A stretch of 64,000 bases of DNA from Eurosta solidaginis (lineage: Eukaryota; Arthropoda; Insecta; Diptera; Tephritidae). Positions 11,528-22,194 of this stretch are shown here, piece after piece. Position 1 is the first letter of the stretch, and each line of letters opens with the position of its first letter. The stretch is taken from the NCBI RefSeq assembly GCF_040869045.1, contig NC_090323.1:177360353-177424352 (forward strand), in the 5' to 3' direction. The translations under genes were made by a program, and so were the position numbers. Below the pieces are notes generated by a model. It did no database searches. It worked only from the letters and a program-made list of their open reading frames with translations, and was not told the origin of the DNA.

Positions 11528-13198
11528 ATGAGTAATACACCACCTGCACATAACACTCGAGCCAAAACAAAGATTGCAGCCATGGCATCTAATGACACAA
11601 ACGCGAACACCGCGGTTGAAGAGGATGCCTCATTCATAGATTTGTCAGATCGTTTTGGAGGGGCGAAGAGTAGTGGGGATAAAACGGGAGAGAAAAGGGA
11701 CAAGGAGGGAACCAGCAGTGCGACACCTATGACAGGCAGTATAACCGGGACGATGCCCAAGCAGAACACCGGAGCACAGGTAGCTCAATCCGTGCTCGTA
11801 CGGCCACCCGTATTATCTTTCCCGCGCCCGCCACCCTTCCATAATTTTTCGAATCACGCCACAGCCCAGCGATCTAAAACCCAGCACATTCGTGACGAAG
11901 TTGCACCTATGATTAAAGAAATGATGGGTGAAGCGAAAGAGGCCCTTTTAGGGGAAATGAGAACCAACATGCAGGAGATGATGAATAGTTTGCGAAACTC
12001 AAACGGTGAGGGGGGAGCTGTTGGGGGAGGAAATAGATCGCGTGTTCCATACAAGCGAAGGAGACACAACATTAGCAGTGAGTCCATGGAGTCGAGGCGG
12101 TCGATTCCTCGAAATGGAATTGCCGATGAAAATGTCAATAGCAATGGCAATAGAGATAATAGGGACACCCTTAACCATGTAAGGCCTGCGGTGGGTCCCT
12201 TGCCGGCGTTTACAGGGCAAATACATCATCGTCAGATCCAAGCAGCACAGCCAGCTAGGCAGGATTCATTCTCGGAAAGCGTCCCAGTCGAAAGTCAAGT
12301 TAGAACGGCAGTTGGTAGATCTGAACTTAACATAGAAAAGTGGGGAATTAGTTTTCAAGGATTCCGGGATTCCATGACTATTGAGGATTTTCTATTTAGA
12401 TTGGAATATTTAAAGGAAAAATATGGGTGTTCATGGGGAGATATTTTGCGTGATTTCCATCGTCTGCTGGGGGGCGAAGCACGAGAGTGGTATTGGTTGT
12501 ACATTCGTACAAACCGAAGCGTAGATTGGCCAACTTTGCAATTTGCGTTACAGCGACAATTCGCCTCCCAACTCACAGATTTTGAACTAATGAGGGAAAT
12601 CAATGAAAGGAAACAAAAGCCCGGAGAAACAATTGACGAATATTTTCATGCTATAGGGGTACTTCGTTCTCGGCTAAGGAACCAAATACCCGAATACGAA
12701 ATGGTACGTCTGGTCAAGGGGAATTTAAGAGAATCGTTGGCGAAAATGGTTTACCCCATCGCGGTGTACTCCGTTGAGCAGTTGCGGATGGAATGTAAGG
12801 AGGTGGAGAGGTGTTTCCCCCGTCGCGAACGTATGCCGCAAGGCGGATACGTGCCCCGATCTTATCAGGTAAACGAGGTCACACTCACACAGAGTGATGA
12901 TCAGGAAGCTCCCAGAGACGAGGGGCAAGTCTCTGTGGAGGAAGTCCGATATCAGCGCGTAATGAAACACCCTCCAGCGCGCGACCAGACCAGCCGTAAA
13001 ATAGTATGTTGGAATTGTGGAATTGAGGGTCATTTGTTCACTGAGTGCATGTCCCTACAGCGACGTATATTTTGCTTTAAATGCGGAAAGTCGGATGTTA
13101 TAACACCTAAATGTCCCGTATGTAATGTGACGGGAAACGCGAAACGGAACGCGATGACGACGGGGGCGTCGCGCTCCACACACTCCCCGCAAGAATAG
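11528..13198 (+). CDS. gag: Gag polyprotein of the 12.5-kb LTR element
   Basis: Structural protein that packages the element RNA into cytoplasmic particles. The open frame begins at ATG 11498. A second ATG at 11528 (MSNTPPAHNTRAK) is used here because the ten residues before it look unlike a conserved start; this choice is uncertain. The order is a low-complexity charged N-terminus, a retrotransposon-Gag core (around residues 265-440, with EREWYW-like and LRRQF-like helices), then a CCHC knuckle CWNCGIEGHLFTEC and a second Cys-rich motif CFKCGKSDVITPKCPVC near the C-terminus. The pair of Cys motifs binds nucleic acid and recalls Osvaldo/Ulysses-type Gags. The pol frame lies one base back and is already open across the gag stop, which points to -1 frameshifting. 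No breaks are seen. Confidence 0.9.
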   Translation: MSNTPPAHNTRAKTKIAAMASNDTNANTAVEEDASFIDLSDRFGGAKSSGDKTGEKRDKEGTSSATPMTGSITGTMPKQNTGAQVAQSVLVRPPVLSFPRPPPFHNFSNHATAQRSKTQHIRDEVAPMIKEMMGEAKEALLGEMRTNMQEMMNSLRNSNGEGGAVGGGNRSRVPYKRRRHNISSESMESRRSIPRNGIADENVNSNGNRDNRDTLNHVRPAVGPLPAFTGQIHHRQIQAAQPARQDSFSESVPVESQVRTAVGRSELNIEKWGISFQGFRDSMTIEDFLFRLEYLKEKYGCSWGDILRDFHRLLGGEAREWYWLYIRTNRSVDWPTLQFALQRQFASQLTDFELMREINERKQKPGETIDEYFHAIGVLRSRLRNQIPEYEMVRLVKGNLRESLAKMVYPIAVYSVEQLRMECKEVERCFPRRERMPQGGYVPRSYQVNEVTLTQSDDQEAPRDEGQVSVEEVRYQRVMKHPPARDQTSRKIVCWNCGIEGHLFTECMSLQRRIFCFKCGKSDVITPKCPVCNVTGNAKRNAMTTGASRSTHSPQE

Positions 13199-13356
13199 AT
13201 AAGTCAACCAACACACCCAGAGATTTTGAAGACGCCAGAGGTGAAAATGAACAGGTCGCAGAAAACTTTAAAATTAATCAAAACCCTGATAGACAGAAAA
13301 ATGGAAACAACAAAAATACCCTTAACCGTCCAGTTACGCTTTCGCTTGAGGAGCGT

Positions 13357-16300
13357 TTGCGAAGGTATCGAGAAGCTCGCGAACGAATTTTTGCCGACAG
13401 CGTGTTGCTGGGTCGACGGGTAGTATCGCGCAGGATACAAAAGGCCAGAGAACGGTTTCAACGAAGAAAGCTTGTGCGTCGGGAAGTTGTGGCCACGGTT
13501 AAGAGAGCAGAGCGAAATGACCCGCGAGTATACGCTGAGATAGAGGTAAAGGGGACGAAATTGCGCGGATTGTTGGATACGGGGGCATCGGTGAGTATTC
13601 TAGGACGGGGATGCCGCGAGCTAGTCAGCAAGGTAGGGGTACCTATTGAAAGGTTTATCTCAAGTGTAACGACGGCGGGAGGTGGCGCACATACGGTACT
13701 GGGAAAGCTAACCGTACCTGTAAGATACAATAATTTAGAAAACAACATTACATTCTATCTATGTCCATACCTCGAGCAAAATATATATCTGGGGATTGAC
13801 TTTTGGCGTGTATTTCAGTTAGCTCCGAGCATTATAGGGATCGATGAGATTGATTTTTCGCGATTAGAACAACAGATGGTGACAGTGGAGGATAGACACG
13901 AGCGTCGCATATTGCATGACTTAACCGCTGAACAACAAAAACGGTTGCAAGAAGTCAAAGATAGTTTTAAGACGTTTGAACAGGATGGACTTGGTCGCAC
14001 GCCGCTCGAAAAACATTCCATTAAGTTAGTTGACGAAGCCGTGCCTGTGAAAGATCGTCACTATCCATTGTCGCCGGCCATGCAAGCCATTGTATATGCT
14101 GAAATAGACAAAATGTTAGAACTAGGAGTAATCGAAGAAAGCGAAAGTCCCTGGAGTAACAGAACGACTGTTGTTCGAAAACCTGGAAAAAACCGATTTT
14201 GTTTAGACGCGCGGAAGTTGAATGCCTTGACCGTTAAAGACGCCTACCCGTTACAGAACATAGAAGGCATAATCAGTCGCATCGATGATACGCATTACAT
14301 CAGCAGCGTAGACCTAAAGTTCGCCTTTTGGCAAATAGAATTGGAGGATAAATGCAAACCATACACTGCTTTCACCGTCCCGGGACGTCCCCTGTACCAA
14401 TTTGTAGTTATGCCATTCGGCTTATGCAATGCGGCACAGCGGTTGTGCCGATTGATGGACCGCGTCATACCGCAGAGGTTAAAGTCCAACGTTTTTATAT
14501 ATCTGGATGATTTGCTCATCATTGCTCCAGATTTCGACGCACATTTGAAAACTTTGGAAGAAGTGGCTGGTTGTCTAAAAGGAGCAGGGTTAACTATTGG
14601 GTTAGAAAAGTCAATGTTTTGTTTCAAAGAATTGCCATATTTGGGTTATATTGTAGGCGGAGGTATGTTAAAGACGGATCCTGAAAAGGTGAAGGCCATC
14701 CTAAATATCCCCTTACCGAAAACGGTGAAACAAGTTAGAAGTTTTCTGGGAACAGCTGGGTGGTACCGTCGATTTATAAAGGATTTTGCAATGATGGCTG
14801 CACCACTGACTGATACCTTAAAAAAATCGAACAAGTTCCAAATGACATCGCAAGCCATAGAGGCCTTTAATAATTTGAAAAAAGCACTAACGAGCGCACC
14901 TGTACTAAAGCACCCGGATTTCACAAAACGTTTTTGGGTCCAATGTGACGCCTCTGACTATGGCGTTGGCGCGGTGCTGTATCAAAAGACGGATGATAAT
15001 GCTGAAAATCCCATCGCGTACTTCTCTCAGAAGTTAAACGAGTGTCAACGGAAATATAGCACAACCGAAAAGGAATGTCTCGCGGCGGTGATGGCAGTGC
15101 GAAGATTTCGACCGTACATTGAACTTATGCCATTTACCGTAGTGACGGATCATGCCAGTCTAAAGTGGCTCATGTCACTTAAAGATCTGAGCGGCAGGCT
15201 AGCGAGGTGGTCCCTGCATCTGCAGGCATTTAATTTCAAAATCGAACATCGAAAAGGGTCGGAAAACATAGTTGCTGACACGCTATCTCGCTGTATAGAA
15301 GATATATCGCAATCGTTAATAGCAGGCATGGATACGATAGAATTCGAATCTGAGGAATACTTAGGGTTAATAGGCACGATTGAGAAAAATGCTGAGCGAT
15401 TCCCCGATCTAAAAGTAGAGGACGGTTTTGTTTTTAAGAAAATGCTAGCTAGGGATATCGAGTTTGAAGAAAGCCAGTGGAAGCTATGGGTACCGGCGTC
15501 ATTAACATCGACGCTAATTGAAAACGCGCATTGTGCTGAAACAGCCGCACATGGAGGAATGACCAAAACCTTGCATCGTTTGAGGCGCATGTACTACTGG
15601 CCTAACATGGTCGTACAAGTCCGGAATTTTGTCCGTGACTGCCAGGTCTGCAAGGAAAGTAAGCCTAGCAATGTAACTTTGAAGCCAGGTATAGGGTCAG
15701 AGGTTATCACGGAACGACCTTTCCAAAAGATTTATGTAGATTTTTTAGGAAAGTACCCCAGATCTAAGAGTGGGAACACGTATATTTTTATAGTTGTGGA
15801 TCATTTCTCTAAATTTACCTTTTTAAAGGCAATGCGTGAAGCAACGGCGACCAACGTCGTGGAATTCCTGACCGAAGAAATCTTCTACAAGTTCGGAGTA
15901 CCGGAAACAATACATTCTGACAATGGGAAGCAGTTCACGTCAAAGCAATTTACCCAAATGATAGAGACGTATTGCATCAAACACCTAAAAACCGCCTTTT
16001 ATTCGCCTCAGTCTAATGCAGCGGAGAGGGTCAACCAATCGGTTTTGGCCGCAATCCGCGCATACTTGAAAACAGACCACCGAGATTGGGATATCTACCT
16101 ACCGGAAATTGAATGCGCATTGCGAAGCGCAGTGCATTCGGCCACGGGTGTATCGCCCTACTTTGCCCTATTCGGAATGCACATGTTCACCAGTGGTGCC
16201 GATTATGCTTTGGCCCGAAAACTTAGTTCACTTGATGACCACGAATTGCTATCGCTGAACAATACTGATCGACTTCGGATTATGCGGGATAAAATTAAGG

Positions 16301-16557
16301 ATAACCTACATGAGGCATATAGAACAAATGCGACACGGTATAATAGAAGGATTCGCGAAACGCGTTTCGTACCCGGGCAGGAAGTATACAAACGGAATTT
16401 TGTGCTAAGCGACTTCAAAAATAATATTAACGCGAAATTTTGTAAAAAATTTACGAAATGCAGGATAACGAAAGCACTCGGGAAGAACATGTACCTGTTA
16501 GAAACACTTTCTGGACGTAGTTTAGGCGCCTGGCACGCCAAAGACTTAAAACAATAG
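13357..16557 (+). CDS. pol: Pol polyprotein: protease, RT, RNase H, integrase
   Basis: Reverse transcribes and integrates the element. Reading from 13357 (there is no clear ATG, and the frame is open upstream across the gag stop, so Pol is probably made by -1 frameshifting), the order is as follows. Aspartic protease has LLDTGASVSILG near residue 73. Reverse transcriptase has FVVMPFGLCNA and the YLDD active site near 381. RNase H has CDASDYGVGAVL and TEKECLA. Integrase has the HHCC zinc domain (HGGMTK through CQVCKE) and the DDE core at YVDFLG, HSDNGKQF and SNAAERVNQS. The length of about 1066 residues is normal for Ty3/gypsy Pol without a chromodomain. No stop or frameshift was found, unlike the other LTR elements in this window. 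No envelope gene follows. Confidence 0.95.
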   Translation: MRRYREARERIFADSVLLGRRVVSRRIQKARERFQRRKLVRREVVATVKRAERNDPRVYAEIEVKGTKLRGLLDTGASVSILGRGCRELVSKVGVPIERFISSVTTAGGGAHTVLGKLTVPVRYNNLENNITFYLCPYLEQNIYLGIDFWRVFQLAPSIIGIDEIDFSRLEQQMVTVEDRHERRILHDLTAEQQKRLQEVKDSFKTFEQDGLGRTPLEKHSIKLVDEAVPVKDRHYPLSPAMQAIVYAEIDKMLELGVIEESESPWSNRTTVVRKPGKNRFCLDARKLNALTVKDAYPLQNIEGIISRIDDTHYISSVDLKFAFWQIELEDKCKPYTAFTVPGRPLYQFVVMPFGLCNAAQRLCRLMDRVIPQRLKSNVFIYLDDLLIIAPDFDAHLKTLEEVAGCLKGAGLTIGLEKSMFCFKELPYLGYIVGGGMLKTDPEKVKAILNIPLPKTVKQVRSFLGTAGWYRRFIKDFAMMAAPLTDTLKKSNKFQMTSQAIEAFNNLKKALTSAPVLKHPDFTKRFWVQCDASDYGVGAVLYQKTDDNAENPIAYFSQKLNECQRKYSTTEKECLAAVMAVRRFRPYIELMPFTVVTDHASLKWLMSLKDLSGRLARWSLHLQAFNFKIEHRKGSENIVADTLSRCIEDISQSLIAGMDTIEFESEEYLGLIGTIEKNAERFPDLKVEDGFVFKKMLARDIEFEESQWKLWVPASLTSTLIENAHCAETAAHGGMTKTLHRLRRMYYWPNMVVQVRNFVRDCQVCKESKPSNVTLKPGIGSEVITERPFQKIYVDFLGKYPRSKSGNTYIFIVVDHFSKFTFLKAMREATATNVVEFLTEEIFYKFGVPETIHSDNGKQFTSKQFTQMIETYCIKHLKTAFYSPQSNAAERVNQSVLAAIRAYLKTDHRDWDIYLPEIECALRSAVHSATGVSPYFALFGMHMFTSGADYALARKLSSLDDHELLSLNNTDRLRIMRDKIKDNLHEAYRTNATRYNRRIRETRFVPGQEVYKRNFVLSDFKNNINAKFCKKFTKCRITKALGKNMYLLETLSGRSLGAWHAKDLKQ

Positions 16558-16578
16558 GCTCCTGTCCATTTTGATGTA

Positions 16579-16753
16579 TCTCCGGCGATGAGGGTCAAGT
16601 CGTCCGGAGAGCCACAACCGATCCATTATGTCAGCAACCTGAAAGAAAGATAAACAAAATATCCATAAAGTAACTCGCTTATATGGCAGTTTTATATATA
16701 ATAATACTTCCCGTAAATCTGTCTCCGGCGATGAGGGTCAAGTCGTCCGGAGA
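16579..16753 (+). repeat. duplicated 32-nt hairpin motif before the 3' LTR
   Basis: An identical 32-base unit occurs at 16579-16610 and 16722-16753. Each unit starts TCTCCGG and ends CCGGAGA, so each can fold into a 7-bp stem with an 18-base loop (CGATGAGGGTCAAGTCGT). They lie between the pol stop and the polypurine tract. Their role is unknown; RNA stability, export or packaging are possible. Confidence 0.85.
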
Positions 16754-16794
16754 GGTCCAATATCCAGTATATACACAAATGCCCGGCATAGCTC

Positions 16795-16810
16795 GCGAAG
16801 CAGGAGACAG
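16795..16810 (+). other. polypurine tract
   Basis: GCGAAGCAGGAGACAG directly abuts the 3' LTR. Its position and purine content fit the primer for plus-strand synthesis. Confidence 0.7.
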
Positions 16811-19800
16811 TGTCAGGTCGTGGGTCGTCCCCGCGTTGGGCTTCACTCACACCTTGGCCCGCTCGGATGTATAGAGCCTCATATGTTAGGGTGGAGTACG
16901 CTGTTAAAACAGCAATATTGAAATAAATTTTTTTTTTGCTCGTTCAAAAGATGTGAACAAAAAAACCGAAAAGTTACCAGCGGGTCTCCATCCTAAACCG
17001 GGGGTGGTATCCACAGAATGGTTGCGCAGAACACCTTTCTACGTTAGCAGCCTTCGGCCGCGCTTATAAACAGTACCCTGGGTGGGTCCAACACCGGTTT
17101 GGAGACCAAAACTATATCCGCGCAAAGCACTTATGTTCACAGTTTTTTTTTGTTGGGTATTGCACAACAGAACAACAATCACCTGAAAATCACCAACTTC
17201 CACTGCAAGTATCTCCGGACAGAGATACAATTTTTATTTTCCGCCTTCGGAGCTTTGTTCTCGAGATTAATACGCGTCGGGGGAAATATCTCTAGATATT
17301 TTTTTCTGGTAACACAGCAGTATTTTAATATAATAAAGTTTATAAAATTGTGTTTACCAAAAAGGTAAACACGAGAAACGTCAAATGAAAATGTCCCAAA
17401 AAAAACACCATGGTGAACTCACGTAAGTTCACAATGATGAAAAAAGCTTTAGGTTGAAGATTGCCAGATTGATGTGCATGATATGGTGAGAATAAGGACA
17501 GGGATAGATAGAGGGTGGTTATGATTGGAATAGACAAAAGAAAGACCGTGGGAAACGGCATAAGGAAACGGTTCTTTTCAGCGGTTCGGATGGTATAAAA
17601 GGGGGTAATTGAAGGAGAACAAAAATAAAGTAAAGTATAGCAGCATATCAAGCTGAAGTGCGCGCGCCGCTTTTTTGTAAGATATACTCGAAAAATTTGT
17701 GTGTGGTTTAAGTTTTTTTAACATTCCCTGTGCGCGGAGACCCAGAAAGGGATCAGTGTAGTGCCGATTATAATAATTTTTAAATTTTGATATGAGGCAA
17801 ATTGCCTTCAATTAAAAAAAAAAGCGGTCTCGTTCGATAATTTTAAAGAAAAAGGGCGACGCTGCATCCAACCCCCAGGACAGGATTTATTTGCGGCATA
17901 GAGATGTGGAATATTTAATAATCAGGTGAGTCCTTAAATGCTAAAGGATTTTTTTTTAATCATGTAGACTTTCGCGCCGTTTGGGGTTCACGCGACCTCA
18001 ATTTCGACTTCGGTCACCAGCCTCCTCAATAAATCCGCAAGCACGGATTTTCCGGAGTGAAGATCCCACTCAATCATTGTTTTCTTGCGTAATCCCAAAT
18101 TCTAAAAATTTACTATCTCTTTGATTTTTCTTTTTGATTAAAATAAATTTTTTGCGGATACATTCGTTTCATATTGCGTGTAGGTATGAGGGCAATATAA
18201 TATTAATGTATGTGTGACATAAGGCGCGTGAACGCCAAATCGGTTTTGGGAGCATTAGTGAAAGAATTTAATTGGCGCTAATTGAGATTTCATTCTCGTA
18301 GTGGGAACCGGAGGTGGCCAGTGAAGCCTTTTTAAAGCGCCAGGGAATCACATTTTTTGCGAATCACATTTTTTGCGAATCACAGTTTTTTTGCGCACCA
18401 CGAATTTTCTACAAATCACGAATTTTTTGCAAATCACAACTCTTTGCGAATCACGTATCGTACAAAAATCCAATTTTACGAAGCTACGAATTTCCACGAA
18501 TTCGGCATCAAAAATTTTTTAAAATACAACAATTCTTTGTGCAACTTCGACGTCAAAGTGTTGCGAGTATCAACCTTTTGAGAAAATTCAACACCATTTT
18601 TTGATGCAAAGTCCCTATTCGTTCTACGTAGTCGACGTCATTTTTATACGTACTCGGCGTTATTGCGGGCAAATCCGCTACACATTCGATCGCCGATTTA
18701 TTCAAAACCCTACAACAAATCTTGCATCTCGGAAAGCTGCATCCAATTGGATTTATTTGTTCGTCTCGCCATTCACCTTAACGTTGGAGCGACCTACCTC
18801 GTTATAGCACGCAGCATAAAAGTTCACCATAGCGTAATTTGTATAAAAGCTTTTTAGGTGAGATAGGAATTAATAAACAAGTCAGGGTAATCTTAAAATT
18901 GTTCTTTTTGTATCCCAAATTGTACTTGCTGTAAAAATCTGAATATCATCTGGATGTGCCTTGGCATGCGTCCGAGTCAATAGTCCGTTGTAGTATTAAA
19001 CATAATGTTCCTAGTATATCGGAAATTCTAGAAAATTGTAAGGTGTCTGTCAGTCACAATAGATACCGAAACGATTTAGACTGTTTTTTTTTGTTTTACC
19101 TTTTTTTTTATGGCAGAGGTTATGAACCCCGCATCAACAAGCCCCCCAATCCCCACATAAAAGAGCTCTTTTAGGTAGGCATTAGGGTGTGTTTTAAAAC
19201 TATTCCTTTTTTCTCGTAACTCCAGCTGGTTAGACAAGAGTTTGGTATTTTTTTGGTGACGGAAAGACCCGGGAACATAGTCCCAAAAGGATATTGATCA
19301 TAGATATTTTTATAATATACGGAATTTACATGTACATTGTGATTTTTTTGGTTTATTATAAAATTTGTATACGTTAGAAATACAGTTTCCATACGTTTAT
19401 TTTTTCTGCTCCTATAAATCTGTGTAAATTTATATATGTACGTTTTTTTTTTTTGCGAGATAAAGCAAAAAACCCAGATGTGGTAAATTCAAATTTGCAT
19501 GTATGTATATGGAAGTTAAGTGTTTGAAGGAAAATATTGTTTAATTTAAACGAAGCTTGAGTCTGTGTGAGTAAGATTTTTTTTCCTTCGTGTGTAGAGT
19601 TGAAGATCATGTTAATTATTAAAATACGTCATTGAACTGAAAAGAGCAGTAGTATGGCTTGCTGATTTCTTTTTGGGCGGGGTGTGAGGATGGTAGGATG
19701 AAGAGGTAAGTAGAGGTGGGTGGAGCATGGCATTAGGGTGACCGCAAATTAATGAGGCGAGCGGTCCAAGGTTGGGTGGGCTTCTTGGGGTTTGAAGGTG

Positions 19801-19941
19801 TGTGGGTAAGAATGAACGATGAGGAGATATGAATATGTGTCCGTCTGGCTCTTTGGGGGGGCAGGGTTAAGGACCACTACCCATTGTTACACTGAGCTAG
19901 TAAAGGGTACCCCAAAGAGCCGAAAGTAGGTGTACGTGACA
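16811..19941 (+). repeat. 3' LTR, 3131 bp
   Basis: Copy of the 5' LTR with one substitution (A at 17344 against G at 8004) and one T fewer in the poly-T run near 19443. It is followed by the AACC target duplication. The short ORFs repeated in both LTRs are not supported as genes. Confidence 0.95.
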
Positions 19942-20123
19942 AACCGGCATTCTAATCAAATAATTAAAAACAAAAAAATGACGCAATCAGCTTGTTAAAA
20001 CACTTGTGCATGTACCAATGTAAGTGAAAATTTGATGCATCTCAAAGCACTTTCACTTTTACACCATCTCCTGCCAATAATCTGTCGGCAAATGCTTATT
20101 GCAAAATAAAAATATTTACTCAC

Positions 20124-20240
20124 CAAAAATAGCCAAAATATTATAAATATAGCAAGCCAGAATGAATCAGTACATGTCCGGTATTTAGGCCGGTTCACTT
20201 GAGGCTCATCTCCATCATCCTTACTTTCAGCACAACCCAT
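20124..20240 (-). CDS. choline-transporter-like protein, first coding exon
   Basis: The minus-strand exon starts at ATG 20240 and encodes MGCAESKDDGDEPQVNRP, then a cytoplasmic stretch YRTCTDSFWLAIF, entering the first membrane helix before a perfect donor (G|GTGAGT, GT at 20123-20122). This N-terminus closely resembles SLC44/CTL choline transporter-like proteins of flies, which are multi-pass membrane proteins moving choline or related solutes. MGC at the start is a dual lipidation signal (myristate on Gly2, palmitate on Cys3). The remaining exons are not seen in this window and would lie below coordinate 1 if the gene is intact. The 12.5-kb retrotransposon occupies intron 1 from 182 bp past the donor. 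Identification rests on about 39 residues; the paralogue (fly Ctl1 versus Ctl2) is uncertain. Confidence 0.8.
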
Positions 20241-21187
20241 TATGATGATGCTCTACGAATAGTTGTCGCAAATCTGTTGTTCTTGTTGTAGTAGTGGTGT
20301 TGAACTTGGGAGCTTCTGTTCAACGACCGGTCAATTGATGAATAATAAGTAGCTGAATTACGCTAATAAAAAAAGTTATAATTAATTTATATGGTTCATC
20401 ACAAATTATAGATAAGTAAACAAGTAAAAAAAATTGTTTGCTTCGTAGTTGTTTATATAAGTTAACTTATGTATTTGCACGGGTACATACTTTGTTTTGT
20501 CGAATTTTCCCTTTTACTAAATATCTTTAATTTCTCTTGCTACTAGCGCTTCACTAATAGCTCCGACACATAACCAGTTTTTCATATAACAGTTTAGAGT
20601 TTAATACATGCTTATGCATTATGAGTAGATTGCACGTATTTTTATGGAGAATGGTAGAATGAGCGACACTGGCGCCATCTGATATGAAAAGTAGCCAACT
20701 CCCCAATTTTTTTCCAAGCAAATCATATGAAGAAGAATTTGACATTTGCTTTGGCTAAGGGTGTTGGCACAATTTGCAAGTGATTATTTTTCCCACTGGT
20801 TGGTAAATTTTCTAACATTTTTCACAATTAAAAACTGCAATATAACAATCGAATACGACACAAAATATGTTAACAAGTAATTTTATTGTATAGGGAGAAT
20901 GTTTATAACAGTGCTTCGCGAAATTTTGTATGTGTGTGGCCACGGCGTAATAAACTTCAATTACTAAGTCTGAAGTTCCTTCATATTTACAAACGCAACA
21001 CCTTTGTTGATTGTGGTGATCTTGTTGGAATGCATAAACTTGTGTTAAACGCATCTATATGAAAAATGTTACTGTGTCACGGCCATAAGGCACACTAATT
21101 ATGCACAACGGAGTTGTGTTTCCTTGTACTTCGATTATTTCAGCGGTGCACGCATGGCGCACCCTGTACAAGTTAAACTGCAGTTTA
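20241..21187. other. upstream region of the transporter gene, no gene recognised
   Basis: Presumably the 5' UTR and promoter of the minus-strand transporter gene. Two minus-strand ORFs (63 and 80 codons) have no recognisable domain or splice context and are not called. Confidence 0.5.
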
Positions 21188-21604
21188 AGGGCCAATTAAT
21201 GGTGACATAACCATAAAACCATAACCAGATAAATCAGCCGATCGAACCTACTTTATGGAAATTAATGTAATCGATTAATGGTGCCATACCATAACGCTAA
21301 CTCCATAACCATAACATAGCCAACCAATTGGTTTTTGGTTTCTCGCCATATCAATAACCTAAAAATATTTGAGTTGGTGAATTTAATAACTTTTTGTAGA
21401 TTTTATTCATCGTTTTGTATACGTTATGACTAAGAGACTTATTTTTTGTGGAATATGTTTGTAATTTTTTGCTTTTTCTTCATTTTTATGATATTTTCAC
21501 GATTTTTAGGTTAAGGCACCATTAATCGATCACATTGGAGATGGTTATGGATATGTGTATAGTTACGACTATGGCGTTATGGTTAAGGAAGTTTAATTGG
21601 CCCT
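21188..21604 (+). mobile_element. MITE (AGGGCC family), copy 2, complete
   Basis: A 417-bp element with terminal inverted repeat AGGGCCAATTAA at the left and its complement TTAATTGGCCCT (with one extra T) at the right. Internal palindromic parts include CCAACCAATTGGTTTTTGG and repeated ATCGATTAATGGTGCC. It has no ORF. This is the cleanest of three copies in the window and defines the family ends. Confidence 0.8.
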
Positions 21605-22143
21605 CTACACAAATGCAACGCAATGGCCATAACGAAATCACCAAATAAACAATGGAACAATAATTCTTAAAGCATAAAAGAAATTTTCTTTGTCGATTTG
21701 ATTTTCGGTGATTTTTATCAAACATTAACTTCATATCGGTTTAGTTCTGAGAAGGACAATTCGGTAACTGACCGGAAAATAATTGTATTTGAGTCGAACT
21801 GTGTTTGGCCCTTAGACATACACAACCGACCTTCTACAACTAAGCAACCCGATTGTAAAACAAGTAATGGTGTCTAAGTTCCAGTGTAACCGAACATTAT
21901 ATACTCAGCGTGAGCTTGAATTGTACATTTCATTTCAGATAAATTACTTTTCTACATAACACGTGGCACCTCCCGTTTAAAAAAAATGTCTCCCCATTTC
22001 CTATTACAATAAAACTTGACAAGTGAAATATCATTGATTCAAAACTATTTTTTGCTAAGTTATAGCTTATTATTCTAGTCTAATGTTTTTTTTCTAATGT
22101 TTCCAAGAGGGACATTTTCAATTGTCGCGCATTTATCCATGCC
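21605..22143. other. intergenic stretch without recognisable genes
   Basis: No coding content is seen. A short relic of the dispersed-repeat 3' end (CAGTGTAACCGAACATTATA) lies at about 21880-21905. Confidence 0.5.
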
Positions 22144-22194
22144 GTTGTTGTTGTTGTTGTAGCAATGCTCGCCCCACCTAATAGCCGCGACCGA

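Larger units (their letters stand above)
7471..19941 (+). mobile_element. 12.5-kb Ty3/gypsy LTR retrotransposon, apparently intact
   Basis: Two direct LTRs (7471-10602 and 16811-19941) start TGTCAGG and end GTGACA. They flank a 6.2-kb interior with primer site, gag, pol and a purine-rich tract. The insertion has a 4-bp direct duplication, AACC, at 7467-7470 and 19942-19945. I found only one substitution (8004/17344) and one homopolymer length difference between the LTRs. Gag and pol are uninterrupted and there is no env. Gag with a CCHC knuckle plus a second Cys-rich motif, the integrase motifs and the long LTRs recall the Osvaldo/Ulysses branch, but that assignment is tentative. Such elements move through an RNA copied in virus-like particles. 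This one looks recent and possibly competent. Confidence 0.95.

Noticed and set aside
16558..16810. An env-like third ORF after pol in the 12.5-kb element
   Set aside because: Only about 250 bp lie between the pol stop and the 3' LTR, with a 63-codon ORF that runs into the LTR; there is no signal peptide or membrane segment.
20554..21054. Two minus-strand ORFs (63 and 80 codons) upstream of the choline transporter exon
   Set aside because: No recognisable motif, no splice or start context, and they fall in the presumed promoter/5' UTR region.
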